A DNA stretch of 12,113 nt, from NCBI GenBank assembly GCA_021818645.1, contig JAKATS010000083.1, positions 1 to 12,113 on the forward strand, given 5' to 3'. Shown here one piece after another: positions 1-6,194 of the stretch (its first letter is position 1; every line of letters starts with the position of its first letter). The position numbers were made by a program, and so were the translations under genes. The stretch is from Acidobacteriota bacterium. GTDB lineage: Bacteria; Acidobacteriota; Terriglobia; Terriglobales; SCQP01. The notes under the pieces were generated by a model that worked only from the letters and a program-made list of their open reading frames with translations, had not been told where the DNA came from and did no database searches.

Positions 1-42
1 GGGTCCGGTATGAACCACGATTAAGCCGTGTGTTTCAGCCAT
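1..42 (-). CDS. N-terminal fragment, probable cob(I)alamin / cob(I)yrinic acid adenosyltransferase (CobO/BtuR type), cut by window edge
   Basis: An ATG on the minus strand at 42-40 opens a frame that runs without a stop to base 1 and reads MAETHGLIVVHTGP. CobO/BtuR proteins begin their core with a strand of this kind (GIIIVFTGNGKGKTTAA in E. coli BtuR, quoted from memory), immediately before the P-loop that binds ATP; here the window ends just as that loop would start. The family transfers the adenosyl group to corrinoids in the cytoplasm. A modest GGAA-type ribosome site lies about 9 bases upstream of the ATG. Only 14 residues are visible, so this is a family guess from a short motif; a different P-loop NTPase is possible. 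Confidence 0.5.
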   Translation of the reverse strand, partial: MAETHGLIVVHTGP

Positions 43-150
43 GGCGTAATTCCAGTTTAGAACCGGATGCCAATTCCAGCCAGTAGCCGAACCCCGGGGT
101 GTAACCTTTTTACCCTTTTCTGGATTTCTGCTATACAGCGCGATCCGTGA

Positions 151-507
151 TTACAGGTTGTTTAATGAGTCGTCGTTGAAATGCAGGGCAAAGGAATAAA
201 ACGGCATGGTTACCGGTACGCTGAAGATGACCCGGATCGTGACGGCTCCCTGATCGTGGGTAATCAGGATGGATCGGCGAGGGAAAGCCAGATTTAATTC
301 TTTCCCGATGGCCATGACATGATTGCGGATTGCACTATCATTACTGTGATAATACGTGGAAATGCGAGCCTGTTCCGCCAATTGATTCTGGAATTCGTAA
401 TTGTTGAATTCCGGCGGAATGATCTGAAAAGCGAAATACAGTGATCCTGCCAGAATCGCAAAAGTGACCAGGTGATGCAGCCAGGATTTCCCTGAATCTG
501 ATGACAT
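151..507 (-). CDS. Small single-pass membrane protein, DUF4845-like layout, function unknown
   Basis: This 118-residue protein starts at the ATG 507-505, preceded by a good ribosome site (GGGAGGG about 7 bases upstream); the frame remains open further upstream, but that extension looks non-coding. Residues about 9-28 form one transmembrane helix (LHHLVTFAILAGSLYFAFQI) followed by PPEFNNYEF. The rest is a soluble alpha/beta domain: a helical stretch (about 38-72, with RNHVMAIGKELNL) and beta strands (ILITHDQGAVTIRVIFSVPV) ending in YSFALHFNDDSLNN. The order N-terminal anchor, helix, then strands ending in a 'lhF' motif resembles DUF4845 and short acidobacterial proteins of unknown function; this is recalled, not computed. 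It precedes the probable cobalamin adenosyltransferase on the same strand (108-base gap). No enzymatic motif is visible. Confidence 0.8.
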   Translation of the reverse strand: MSSDSGKSWLHHLVTFAILAGSLYFAFQIIPPEFNNYEFQNQLAEQARISTYYHSNDSAIRNHVMAIGKELNLAFPRRSILITHDQGAVTIRVIFSVPVTMPFYSFALHFNDDSLNNL

Positions 508-637
508 AAAAACGGCCCTCCCAACCCGTCCCTGTATGCTGTGCAATTTAAGGGCCGAATTCGCCAGGCGGGCGGGATATAGAAAATTTGTTGTGGCATG
601 GGAATAAAGATCATTCGTTCTCCAAGAGAAATGAAGC

Positions 638-666
638 TTGGCAATCGCGGTGCAATTCCGTAATAT
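638..666 (+). promoter_or_regulatory. Sigma-70-like promoter of the symporter gene
   Basis: TTGGCA (638-643) and TAATAT (661-666) are separated by exactly 17 bases. The -35 matches the TTGACA consensus at 5 of 6 positions and the -10 matches TATAAT at 4 of 6. Transcription would start near 673, giving a leader of about 70 bases that contains the hairpin at 679-704. It lies in the 234-base divergent gap between the small membrane protein and the symporter. No experimental support. Confidence 0.45.
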
Positions 667-678
667 GGAGTGGCTTTG

Positions 679-704
679 CGGGCCCGGCGGCAAAAGCCGG
701 CCCG
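679..704 (+). promoter_or_regulatory. GC-rich hairpin in the symporter leader
   Basis: CGGGCC (679-684) pairs with GGCCCG (699-704), and inside it GGC (689-691) pairs with GCC (696-698) around an AAAA loop, leaving a 4-base bulge (CGGC). This gives a 9-bp all-GC stem in the predicted 5' leader, ending 37 bases before the ATG at 742. It is followed by only three T residues, so it could be a weak attenuator or simply an mRNA-stabilising stem. The stem is seen in the sequence; its role is inference. Confidence 0.4.
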
Positions 705-741
705 ATTTCAGATCGAGACCTGCCGAGCAGGAAAGGCTTCC

Positions 742-2565
742 ATGCACGTAGCCCTTTTCGCATTTCTGGCCAATTCCAGCCTGATCAAGATGTCAGGCCT
801 GGACATCGCCATTGTCGTCATCTATTTCGCCGCCGTGCTGGTCATCGGCTGGTATTTGAAAGGCCGCACCGCGACGGGTGAAGATTTTTTCCTGGCCGGC
901 CGGGAAATGACCGCCTGGGTGGCCGGGCTGAGCTTTCTGGCCGCCAACCTGGGGGCCCTGGAATTGATGGGCTGGGCGGCCAGCGCCTATGAATACGGCA
1001 TATTAGCCACCCACTGGTACTGGATCGGCGCCATCCCGGCGATGATTTTTCTCGCCCTGGTGATGATGCCGTTCTACTACATTTCCCGCACTCATTCCGT
1101 CCCCGGCTATCTGCATTTGCGCTATGGCGAGCCCACGCGGGCACTGGGCGCGATCTGTTTTGGCTTCATGACGGTGCTGATGTCGGGCATCAACATGTAT
1201 GCCATGGCGGTGGTGATGAAGGTGGTGCTGGGCTGGAATCTGCATTTTTCGATCTGGGTGTCTTCGATCACGGTGGCGATTTATGTGGCCCTGGGCGGGC
1301 TGACCTCGGCGATTTTTAACGAAGTTCTGCAGTTTTTCCTGATCTGGCTGGGCGCGCTGGTCATTCCCATCCTGGGGCTGAAAGAAGCCGGCGGATGGAG
1401 CGGGTTGAAAGCGCGCATCATTGCCAATGTTACCCACGGCGCCACCTATCTGCACATGTGGAGTACGCTGGGCAGTTTCCGTAACAACCCCATGGGCATT
1501 TCCTGGTTCGGGATTGTGTTTGGCCTGGGGTTTGTTATCTCATTCGGCTATTGGACCACCGACTTTCTCGTGGTTCAACGGGTCATCACCGCCAAAAATC
1601 TGCGTTCCGCACAGATGGCGCCCATAATCGGCGCGTTTTTCAAGATGGCGGTGCCGCTGATCGTGATTCTTCCCGGGCTGATCGGCCTGGGGGTGCTGAG
1701 CCATAATGGGCATGGCATCCAGCTAGTCTCGGCGGCAACCGCCAAGCCCGGCCAATACACCTATAACGACGTGCTGCCGCTGCTTTTGGTGCGCTACGCC
1801 GGACCGGGGCTATTAGGGCTAGGGGTGACGGCGCTGATCGCGGGCTTCATGTCGGGCATGGCCGGCAATGTCAGCGCATTTGCCACGGTCTGGACTTACG
1901 ACATTTACCGGCCGCTGATCCGGCCGCTTTTCCGGCCAGAAGCGCAATCCGCCGCCGCCGGCGCCGGGGCGGACAGCGCCCAGACCAGCGCCGTTTCCAC
2001 GCAGGGGGATGAGGTAGCGGCCGCAGCCGGCGACGATCAGCATTATTTGAAGATGGGCCGCTGGAGCACTATTGTCGGGGTGCTGATCAGCATCGGCACC
2101 GCCTATATCGCGATGCACTTCAGCAGCATCATGGATTACGTGCAGGCGCTCTTCAGCTTTTTTGTCGCGCCGCTGTTCGGCACCATTGTCCTGGGCATGC
2201 TCTGGAAGCGGGCTACCCCGGCGGGGGGCTTCTGGGGCCTGCTGGCGGGCACCATCAGCTCCATCAGCATGTTTCTGTGGGTAAAATTTCAGCCCAGCGC
2301 CCTGAGCATCATTGCCCTTTCTCACTACGCAAAACCGATGGCGCAAGACATGTATCAGGCGCTGTGGTCGTGGTGCATCTGCGTGGGAGTCACAGTTCTG
2401 ATAAGTTACGCCACGGCGCCCCTGCCCGAGGCCCGGCTGCAGGGCCTGGTGTACGGCTGCACCGAAATTCCCTCGCAATCGCATTTGCGCTGGTATCAGA
2501 AGCCGTTTTTCTGGGGCATGCTGGCGATCGTGGTGCTGGTGATTTTAAATATCATGTTCTGGTAA
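742..2565 (+). CDS. Sodium:solute symporter family (SSS, SGLT-like) transporter
   Basis: The 607-residue protein starts at ATG 742, five bases after AGGAAAGG; the frame is open further upstream but has no better start, and ATG 790 lacks a ribosome site. It is an inner-membrane secondary transporter of the SSS family (TC 2.A.21), which couples Na+ entry to uptake of sugars, organic acids or similar solutes. About 13 hydrophobic helices are visible. Family marks include LAGREMTAWVAGLSFLA (51-67), the signature YVALGGLTSAIFNEVLQFF (181-199), and AGFMSGMAGN...WTYDIY (367-389), corresponding to TM8 of SGLTs. At 370-376 the usual Ser-Ser pair of the Na2 site is S371-G372. Residues about 398-434 form an Ala/Gly/Asp-rich hydrophilic loop. 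Substrate cannot be told from sequence. The gene is followed after 19 bases by a small membrane protein on the same strand. Confidence 0.9.
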   Translation: MHVALFAFLANSSLIKMSGLDIAIVVIYFAAVLVIGWYLKGRTATGEDFFLAGREMTAWVAGLSFLAANLGALELMGWAASAYEYGILATHWYWIGAIPAMIFLALVMMPFYYISRTHSVPGYLHLRYGEPTRALGAICFGFMTVLMSGINMYAMAVVMKVVLGWNLHFSIWVSSITVAIYVALGGLTSAIFNEVLQFFLIWLGALVIPILGLKEAGGWSGLKARIIANVTHGATYLHMWSTLGSFRNNPMGISWFGIVFGLGFVISFGYWTTDFLVVQRVITAKNLRSAQMAPIIGAFFKMAVPLIVILPGLIGLGVLSHNGHGIQLVSAATAKPGQYTYNDVLPLLLVRYAGPGLLGLGVTALIAGFMSGMAGNVSAFATVWTYDIYRPLIRPLFRPEAQSAAAGAGADSAQTSAVSTQGDEVAAAAGDDQHYLKMGRWSTIVGVLISIGTAYIAMHFSSIMDYVQALFSFFVAPLFGTIVLGMLWKRATPAGGFWGLLAGTISSISMFLWVKFQPSALSIIALSHYAKPMAQDMYQALWSWCICVGVTVLISYATAPLPEARLQGLVYGCTEIPSQSHLRWYQKPFFWGMLAIVVLVILNIMFW

Positions 2566-2584
2566 GCGCTTTCGGGAAACCGTC

Positions 2585-2803
2585 ATGAGTGAAAAACAAC
2601 CTTTGCCGATCTGGTTTTTTATTGGCCTGCTGCTGCTGCTCTACGGGATCCTGATCCTGATTGCCGGCATTATGCAGTTTTCGCATCCACCGGCCACGGT
2701 GCTGGCGCAACTACACCCAACATTCTGGGGCGGGGTGGTGCTGACCGTGCTGGGCGGGGCGTACGTCTGGATTTTCCGCCCCCGCCGCTCCTTGCGGAAA
2801 TGA
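2585..2803 (+). CDS. Small two-helix membrane protein downstream of the symporter, function unknown
   Basis: This is a 72-residue protein starting at ATG 2585, 19 bases after the symporter stop, with a weak purine-rich ribosome site (GGGAAA). Two transmembrane segments are clear: residues about 9-31 (WFFIGLLLLLYGILILIAGI) and about 47-64 (FWGGVVLTVLGGAYVWIF). The C-terminus RPRRSLRK is strongly basic, so both ends probably face the cytoplasm. It has no recognised domain. The spacing suggests co-transcription with the symporter, so an accessory or stabilising role is possible, but that is inference from position. Similar small membrane proteins follow some SSS and other transporters; whether this one is conserved there cannot be judged without a search. 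Confidence 0.75.
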   Translation: MSEKQPLPIWFFIGLLLLLYGILILIAGIMQFSHPPATVLAQLHPTFWGGVVLTVLGGAYVWIFRPRRSLRK

Positions 2804-2819
2804 GATCCGGATCCCCAAT

Positions 2820-2847
2820 GGGCGGTCCCGCGGCGCCTCTTCCGCCC
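2820..2847 (+). terminator. Possible terminator-like stem after the symporter unit
   Basis: GGGCGG (2820-2825) and CCGCCC (2842-2847) can form a 6-bp GC stem around a 16-base GC-rich loop, 16 bases after the stop of the small membrane protein. There is no T run after it, so it would be an imperfect intrinsic terminator at best. Listed because it is the only stem between this unit and the response regulator. Confidence 0.2.
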
Positions 2848-2925
2848 GCCTATCGCATTTACAAGGAGTTTGCTCCCGGACTGCAGTTGAGCTAGGCTTA
2901 AAAGTTGTACAGGCGAAACGATTGC

Positions 2926-3315
2926 ATGCCAGCCAATCCCCCAATCGCGCGGCTCTTGTTAGTGGACGATGATGAACTGGTGCGGATTTCGATTCGGGAC
3001 AATCTTACCGCCCGCGGCTATGAATGCGTAGAGGCCAGCCATGGCGGCGCCGCCTTGCAGATGCTGCAAGCCGATACGCCCGATGTGATCATCAGCGATA
3101 TCGCCATGCCGGTGATGGGCGGCATTGAGTTTGTGGTGAAATGCCGGGCCATGGGCTGCCAGACCCCGATTATTCTGCTCACTGGGGTGAATGATTCTTC
3201 CGTGCGCACGCTGGGGCAGGATGTGGGCGCATTTGAATGCATTTCGAAGCCGCCCGACTATAATCAGCTCGACCGCATGATCAAGCTGATGATGGCGCTC
3301 GACCTGCCTGCCTGA
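2926..3315 (+). CDS. Single-domain response regulator (CheY-like receiver)
   Basis: The 129-residue protein consists almost wholly of one receiver domain. The acidic pocket is D14-D15-D16 in LLVDDDE, the phospho-acceptor is D58 in VIISDIAMP, the switch threonine is T86 in LLTG, and the conserved lysine is K108 in ISKPP, so all phosphorylation residues are present. There is no DNA-binding, c-di-GMP or other output domain. Such proteins act as phosphorelay intermediates or bind a partner protein when phosphorylated. No histidine kinase is in the window, so its partner is unknown. I chose ATG 2926 (AGGCG about 10 bases upstream) over an in-frame TTG at 2905, because the receiver fold starts at residue 9 and the upstream residues add nothing. 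It stands alone, 122 bases after the previous gene and facing the repressor gene convergently. Confidence 0.9.
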   Translation: MPANPPIARLLLVDDDELVRISIRDNLTARGYECVEASHGGAALQMLQADTPDVIISDIAMPVMGGIEFVVKCRAMGCQTPIILLTGVNDSSVRTLGQDVGAFECISKPPDYNQLDRMIKLMMALDLPA

Positions 3316-3386
3316 GCGCAACTCCCCTCCAGCCAGATTTTTCCGGTGGCAGACAGCCTGGAAAGCCGTTGCAGGCCTGAAAACGA

Positions 3387-3785
3387 TTACAGCAAGCTGG
3401 GATCAAATGAACCGGCCTGGGGCAGGGCCGAGGCGGCGTTGCGGCCAGGTTCCAGCCGCGGCCGGGGTTCATCGGGCAGATAAAAGTTATAAAACAGCCG
3501 CGCCAGTGCGCGTTCCCGCATTTCTTCCCGGCCGATGCGCGCCGCATATACAAAAGCCCGGCCGCGTTTCTCCCGCGCAGCCGCCTGTTTGCGGGTGAGC
3601 CGATCGAGCAGGGTCTGTACCGTGGTATATGCCAGCGGCCGGCCCTCGCGTGCGATCGCATCCCGCACTTCTCGAACCGTGGCTGGCGCCTGGCGCCAGA
3701 GCACTCGCATACACTCCAATTCCAACTGCGGCAAATCGAGCAGAGCCGAGCGGGAAAGCGGACCGGGAGAGAGCGGTTCGGGCAT
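3387..3785 (-). CDS. BlaI/MecI/CopY-family transcriptional repressor, orphan and with atypical C-terminus
   Basis: This 132-residue protein has the BlaI winged-helix domain at residues about 20-82: LPQLELECMRVLWRQAPATV, then REVRDAI, LAYTTVQTLLDRLTRK and REKRGRAFVY, matching the family pattern of helix-turn-helix plus wing. BlaI and MecI repress beta-lactamase and stress operons and are released when the sensor peptidase BlaR1/MecR1 cleaves them; many relatives act in other pathways. No M56-type sensor peptidase lies in the window. After residue 100 the sequence (NFYLPDEPRPRLEPGRNAAS) is Pro/Arg-rich and lacks the leucine-rich dimerisation helices normal for the family. ATG 3785 lies three bases after the stop of the YhaM-type nuclease, so the two are almost certainly co-transcribed and perhaps translationally coupled. 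Its target promoter is unknown. Confidence 0.85.
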   Translation of the reverse strand: MPEPLSPGPLSRSALLDLPQLELECMRVLWRQAPATVREVRDAIAREGRPLAYTTVQTLLDRLTRKQAAAREKRGRAFVYAARIGREEMRERALARLFYNFYLPDEPRPRLEPGRNAASALPQAGSFDPSLL

Positions 3786-3788
3786 AAC

Positions 3789-4832
3789 TCAGGTTTCCGG
3801 GGCGGAGGAAGCGGCGGCGGCTTCGGGCGCGGTTTGTTCGCGCAGCCAGTCCTGCCAATGCAGCAGGGAACGCTCAAGCGAAGGGTTATAGCCGCTCCAC
3901 TCCGCTTCGCCGGCTTGCTCGAGGCTGGCGCGCATGGCATGCAATTTGGAGTCGAGATCGTCGAGATAATGCAGCACCAGGGCTTCGGGGAACATGGGCA
4001 GCTTAGGTGAACCGAACTCGTATTTACCGTGATGACTGATGATCAAATGCTCCAGCAGGGTGCGCAAGGCGGGAGGGAAACCGGGCAACGCACGGGTTTT
4101 ATCGCGCAATATTTCCAGGCCCAGGATCATATGGCCGAGCAACTGCCCCGGGGTGGTATAGACAATGGCGCGATCATATTCCAGTTCTTCAATTTTGCCG
4201 AGATCATGCAGGATGATTCCGGCCAGCAACAGGTCGCCATCGAGCCAGGGATAGTTGGGCAGCAGCAGACGCGCGGCCCGGCCCAGCGAACAGATATGTT
4301 CTAACAGCCCGCCCAGGTAGGCGTGATGCAGCGATTTGGCCGCCGGCGCCCGCCGCAACCGGGAAGAGATGGCAGGATCGTCGAGGAGAGCAAGCAGCAA
4401 TTGCCGCAACTGAGGATGGCCGACCGCCTCTACCCAACCGCGCAATTCAGCCCAGAGAGCGTTGATATCGGCGCGGGTGGCAGGCAAAAAATCGGCCAGG
4501 TCGTATTCATGGGCTTCAAGCCGGCGCAGCCGCTGAATTTGAAGCTGCGGCCGATTGCGGAAAAGAACGAGCTTGCCCTGAACTTTTATGATGTCGTCGC
4601 GCTCAAACTGCGACTGCAACTCCGGCACCTGATCCCAGACTTTAGCGTCAAATTCCCCGGTACGATCGCAGAGCACCAGGCTGAGGTAAGGATCTCCGTT
4701 TTTATTCAGCCGCAGTTCCTTGCTTTTGACCAGAAAGGAGTCAGTCAGGGCCTCGCCCGCGGCCAGTTCCCGCGCGAAGCGTTGCTTCATGGGGGGCAAA
4801 GCGGCGGCGGCTTCTGGCCTGGAGTCGGGCAT
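3789..4832 (-). CDS. YhaM-family 3'-5' exoribonuclease (OB-fold plus HD domain)
   Basis: The 347-residue protein combines an N-terminal OB-fold nucleic-acid domain (about 27-107: LTDSFLVKSKELRLNKNGDP, then LSLVLCDRTGEFDAKVWD) with a C-terminal HD phosphohydrolase domain. Metal-ligand motifs are H179 (GGLLEH), H209-D210 (GIILHDLGKIEELEYD), H267-H268 (ISHHGKYEFGSPK) and D291-D294 (LDDLD). This two-domain order is that of YhaM/Cbf1, Mn2+-dependent exoribonucleases in RNA turnover. Length fits the family (about 310-350). ATG 4832 has AGGA some 14 bases upstream; the alternative ATG 4790 (MKQRFARELAAGE), closer to the usual family N-terminus, has no ribosome site. The tail (336-347) is Ala-rich. 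It lies 39 bases after the SurA-like gene and 3 bases before the BlaI-type gene, all minus strand. Confidence 0.88.
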   Translation of the reverse strand: MPDSRPEAAAALPPMKQRFARELAAGEALTDSFLVKSKELRLNKNGDPYLSLVLCDRTGEFDAKVWDQVPELQSQFERDDIIKVQGKLVLFRNRPQLQIQRLRRLEAHEYDLADFLPATRADINALWAELRGWVEAVGHPQLRQLLLALLDDPAISSRLRRAPAAKSLHHAYLGGLLEHICSLGRAARLLLPNYPWLDGDLLLAGIILHDLGKIEELEYDRAIVYTTPGQLLGHMILGLEILRDKTRALPGFPPALRTLLEHLIISHHGKYEFGSPKLPMFPEALVLHYLDDLDSKLHAMRASLEQAGEAEWSGYNPSLERSLLHWQDWLREQTAPEAAAASSAPET

Positions 4833-4871
4833 AGAATATCGTGTGATCCTCAGCCGATGACGGTTCCTTCA

Positions 4872-6026
4872 TTAGCTGCCGGTAAAGCCGCTGCTATTGC
4901 CCGAGCCAGGCTTTTTAATGGGCTTGGGCATATCCTGGGGCAGCACCCGTTCAAAACGGGTCAAGTTCACGCCTGAGGAAGGACGGCTGCCGGTATCTAA
5001 AAACCCCTGCGCCAGCTTGATATAAGCTTTATGCCGCAAGTGGGTGAGATAACGGCGCAGTTCCGGGCCCAGCTTTTTTTCGTAAATGATGTTTTCAATT
5101 TTCTGTGAGGCGCTGGCCAGACTTTCTTCCCCGGCATGATGCACCGCCAGGACTTTATACAGATAGTATCCATTGGCGCGGGTCAGCACCGGCGAAACAT
5201 GACCCGTGGCCAGGGGCAACACCGCCTGAGCCACCGACGGCGCCAGTTGCGATTTCTGGAAGTAGCCCAGGCTGCCGCCCTGGGCCGCGGTGGATCCGTT
5301 CGAATATTGTTCCGCCATCTGGCTGAAACTGGCGCCATTGGCCACGCGCGCCTGAATTTCCTGGGCCAGTTTTTTCAATTTAGGCCATTCAGAGGCGGGT
5401 TTGCCCTTGCGGGAGATAAAGATCTCAGCCAGATCCACTTCGTCAGGCCGGATGAACTGCTTCCGATGGGCAAGGTAGTAGGCCTTGACCTCGGCCGGGG
5501 TGATCTGGATGCGAGGCGCCACATCGGATTCGATGACCTTGCGGGTCAAAATTTCATCGCGGATATTGTGCCGGAATTCGCTATAACTCATGCCCTGGGC
5601 GCGAATGGCCTGGCGCAGGGCGCGCATGGTGGGCAGGTGCATGCTGCGCCGGATCGAATCCAAACGGCGAATAGTATCGGTTTCAGCGCTCAGTCCCATG
5701 TCACTGGCCCGCTCGAGCAACAGCCGCTGATCAATCAGGTCGCGCAGCAGATTTTTTTTCTGTGCCGCGTAAGCGGCGCCGGCCTGATCGCCGTCGCGCT
5801 GTTTGAGTTCGGCCTTGAGCTGCGCTTTCGACTGATCGTATTGAACAGAAGTGATCACCTTGTCGTTAATGCGAGCGATAATGCGCTCGACGATCTGCAC
5901 CGGGGCCACCGGATGCACAAGAACCGCGCCGGGCCTGGAGGGGGATTGCCCCCAGGCGGTGAGGGTGAAGAAGGTGAGCGCCAGGGTTCCGGCACCGCAG
6001 GTAAAGAAAGGCAAACGGGTGCGCAT
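4872..6026 (-). CDS. SurA-like periplasmic chaperone with a degenerate parvulin (PpiC) domain
   Basis: The 384-residue protein begins at ATG 6026, with GGAAG six bases upstream; a GTG at 6044 is possible but poorer. Residues 1-26 form a signal peptide (MRTRLPFFTCGAGTLALTFF then TLTAWG). Residues about 45-190 are a SurA N-terminal-type helical domain (IVERIIARINDKVITSVQYD, LLRDLIDQRLLLERA). Residues about 195-293 are a parvulin domain, with GGSLGYF (250-256) and GHVSPVLTRANGYYLYKV (275-292). SurA escorts outer-membrane proteins across the periplasm. Two histidines usual in active parvulins are replaced: the HIL position is E201 (LAEIFI) and the GYH position is Y288, so it may be chaperone only. 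The C-terminal tail is Pro/Gly/Ser-rich and low complexity. First gene of the SurA-YhaM-BlaI run. Confidence 0.88.
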   Translation of the reverse strand: MRTRLPFFTCGAGTLALTFFTLTAWGQSPSRPGAVLVHPVAPVQIVERIIARINDKVITSVQYDQSKAQLKAELKQRDGDQAGAAYAAQKKNLLRDLIDQRLLLERASDMGLSAETDTIRRLDSIRRSMHLPTMRALRQAIRAQGMSYSEFRHNIRDEILTRKVIESDVAPRIQITPAEVKAYYLAHRKQFIRPDEVDLAEIFISRKGKPASEWPKLKKLAQEIQARVANGASFSQMAEQYSNGSTAAQGGSLGYFQKSQLAPSVAQAVLPLATGHVSPVLTRANGYYLYKVLAVHHAGEESLASASQKIENIIYEKKLGPELRRYLTHLRHKAYIKLAQGFLDTGSRPSSGVNLTRFERVLPQDMPKPIKKPGSGNSSGFTGS

Positions 6027-6046
6027 AAAAAACTTCCGTCCCACAA

Positions 6047-6052
6047 ATCATA
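6047..6052 (-). promoter_or_regulatory. Possible -10 element for the SurA-YhaM-BlaI run
   Basis: On the minus strand TATGAT lies about 20 bases upstream of the SurA-like start, which would give a leader of roughly 14 bases. No convincing -35 is found 16-18 bases further upstream, so this is weak. An adjacent inverted repeat, CGGCGG (6060-6065) and CCGCCG (6074-6079) with an 8-base gap, could be a regulator site or leader stem. Confidence 0.25.
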
Positions 6053-6130
6053 CCGCAACCGGCGGATCGAAAACCGCCGCCATGAGTCCCCTGACTTAGA
6101 CACACCCAATCGCCGCGGCGGAACATCCCT

Positions 6131-6139
6131 TGCTACAAT
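6131..6139 (+). promoter_or_regulatory. Extended -10 promoter for the exported 313-residue protein
   Basis: TGCTACAAT carries the TG of an extended -10 one base before TACAAT (5 of 6 matches to TATAAT). No good -35 is present, which is typical of extended -10 promoters. Transcription would start near 6146, about 49 bases before the ATG. A perfect 10-bp palindrome (CGCCGCGGCG, 6111-6120) lies just upstream and an inverted repeat CGCGAT-C-ATCGCG (6159-6171) just downstream; either could be a regulator site. Confidence 0.4.
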
Positions 6140-6194
6140 AAAGCCCAATGGCGCGGCGCGCGATCATCGCGTTCGGATGCGCCGGAGGCAAAAG

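Noticed and set aside
91..100. Perfect 10-base palindrome ACCCCGGGGT
   Set aside because: It has no loop, no T run and no promoter next to it; short GC palindromes are common at this composition.
508..747. Upstream extension of the 118-residue membrane protein to a 198-residue frame on the minus strand
   Set aside because: The extra residues carry no domain or helix, overlap the symporter promoter and leader, and the internal ATG 507 has a strong ribosome site just before a clear membrane helix.
2905..2925. TTG start 7 codons upstream for the response regulator
   Set aside because: The added residues are not part of the receiver fold and ATG 2926 has an acceptable ribosome site.
3316..3386. 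Bidirectional terminator between the response regulator and repressor genes
   Set aside because: Only a 5-bp stem (3356-3360 with 3372-3376) with an 11-base loop is found and no T run follows on either strand.
5136..6194. Very long open frame upstream of the 313-residue exported protein
   Set aside because: It is antisense to the SurA-like gene, and the ribosome site and signal peptide at 6195 mark the true start.
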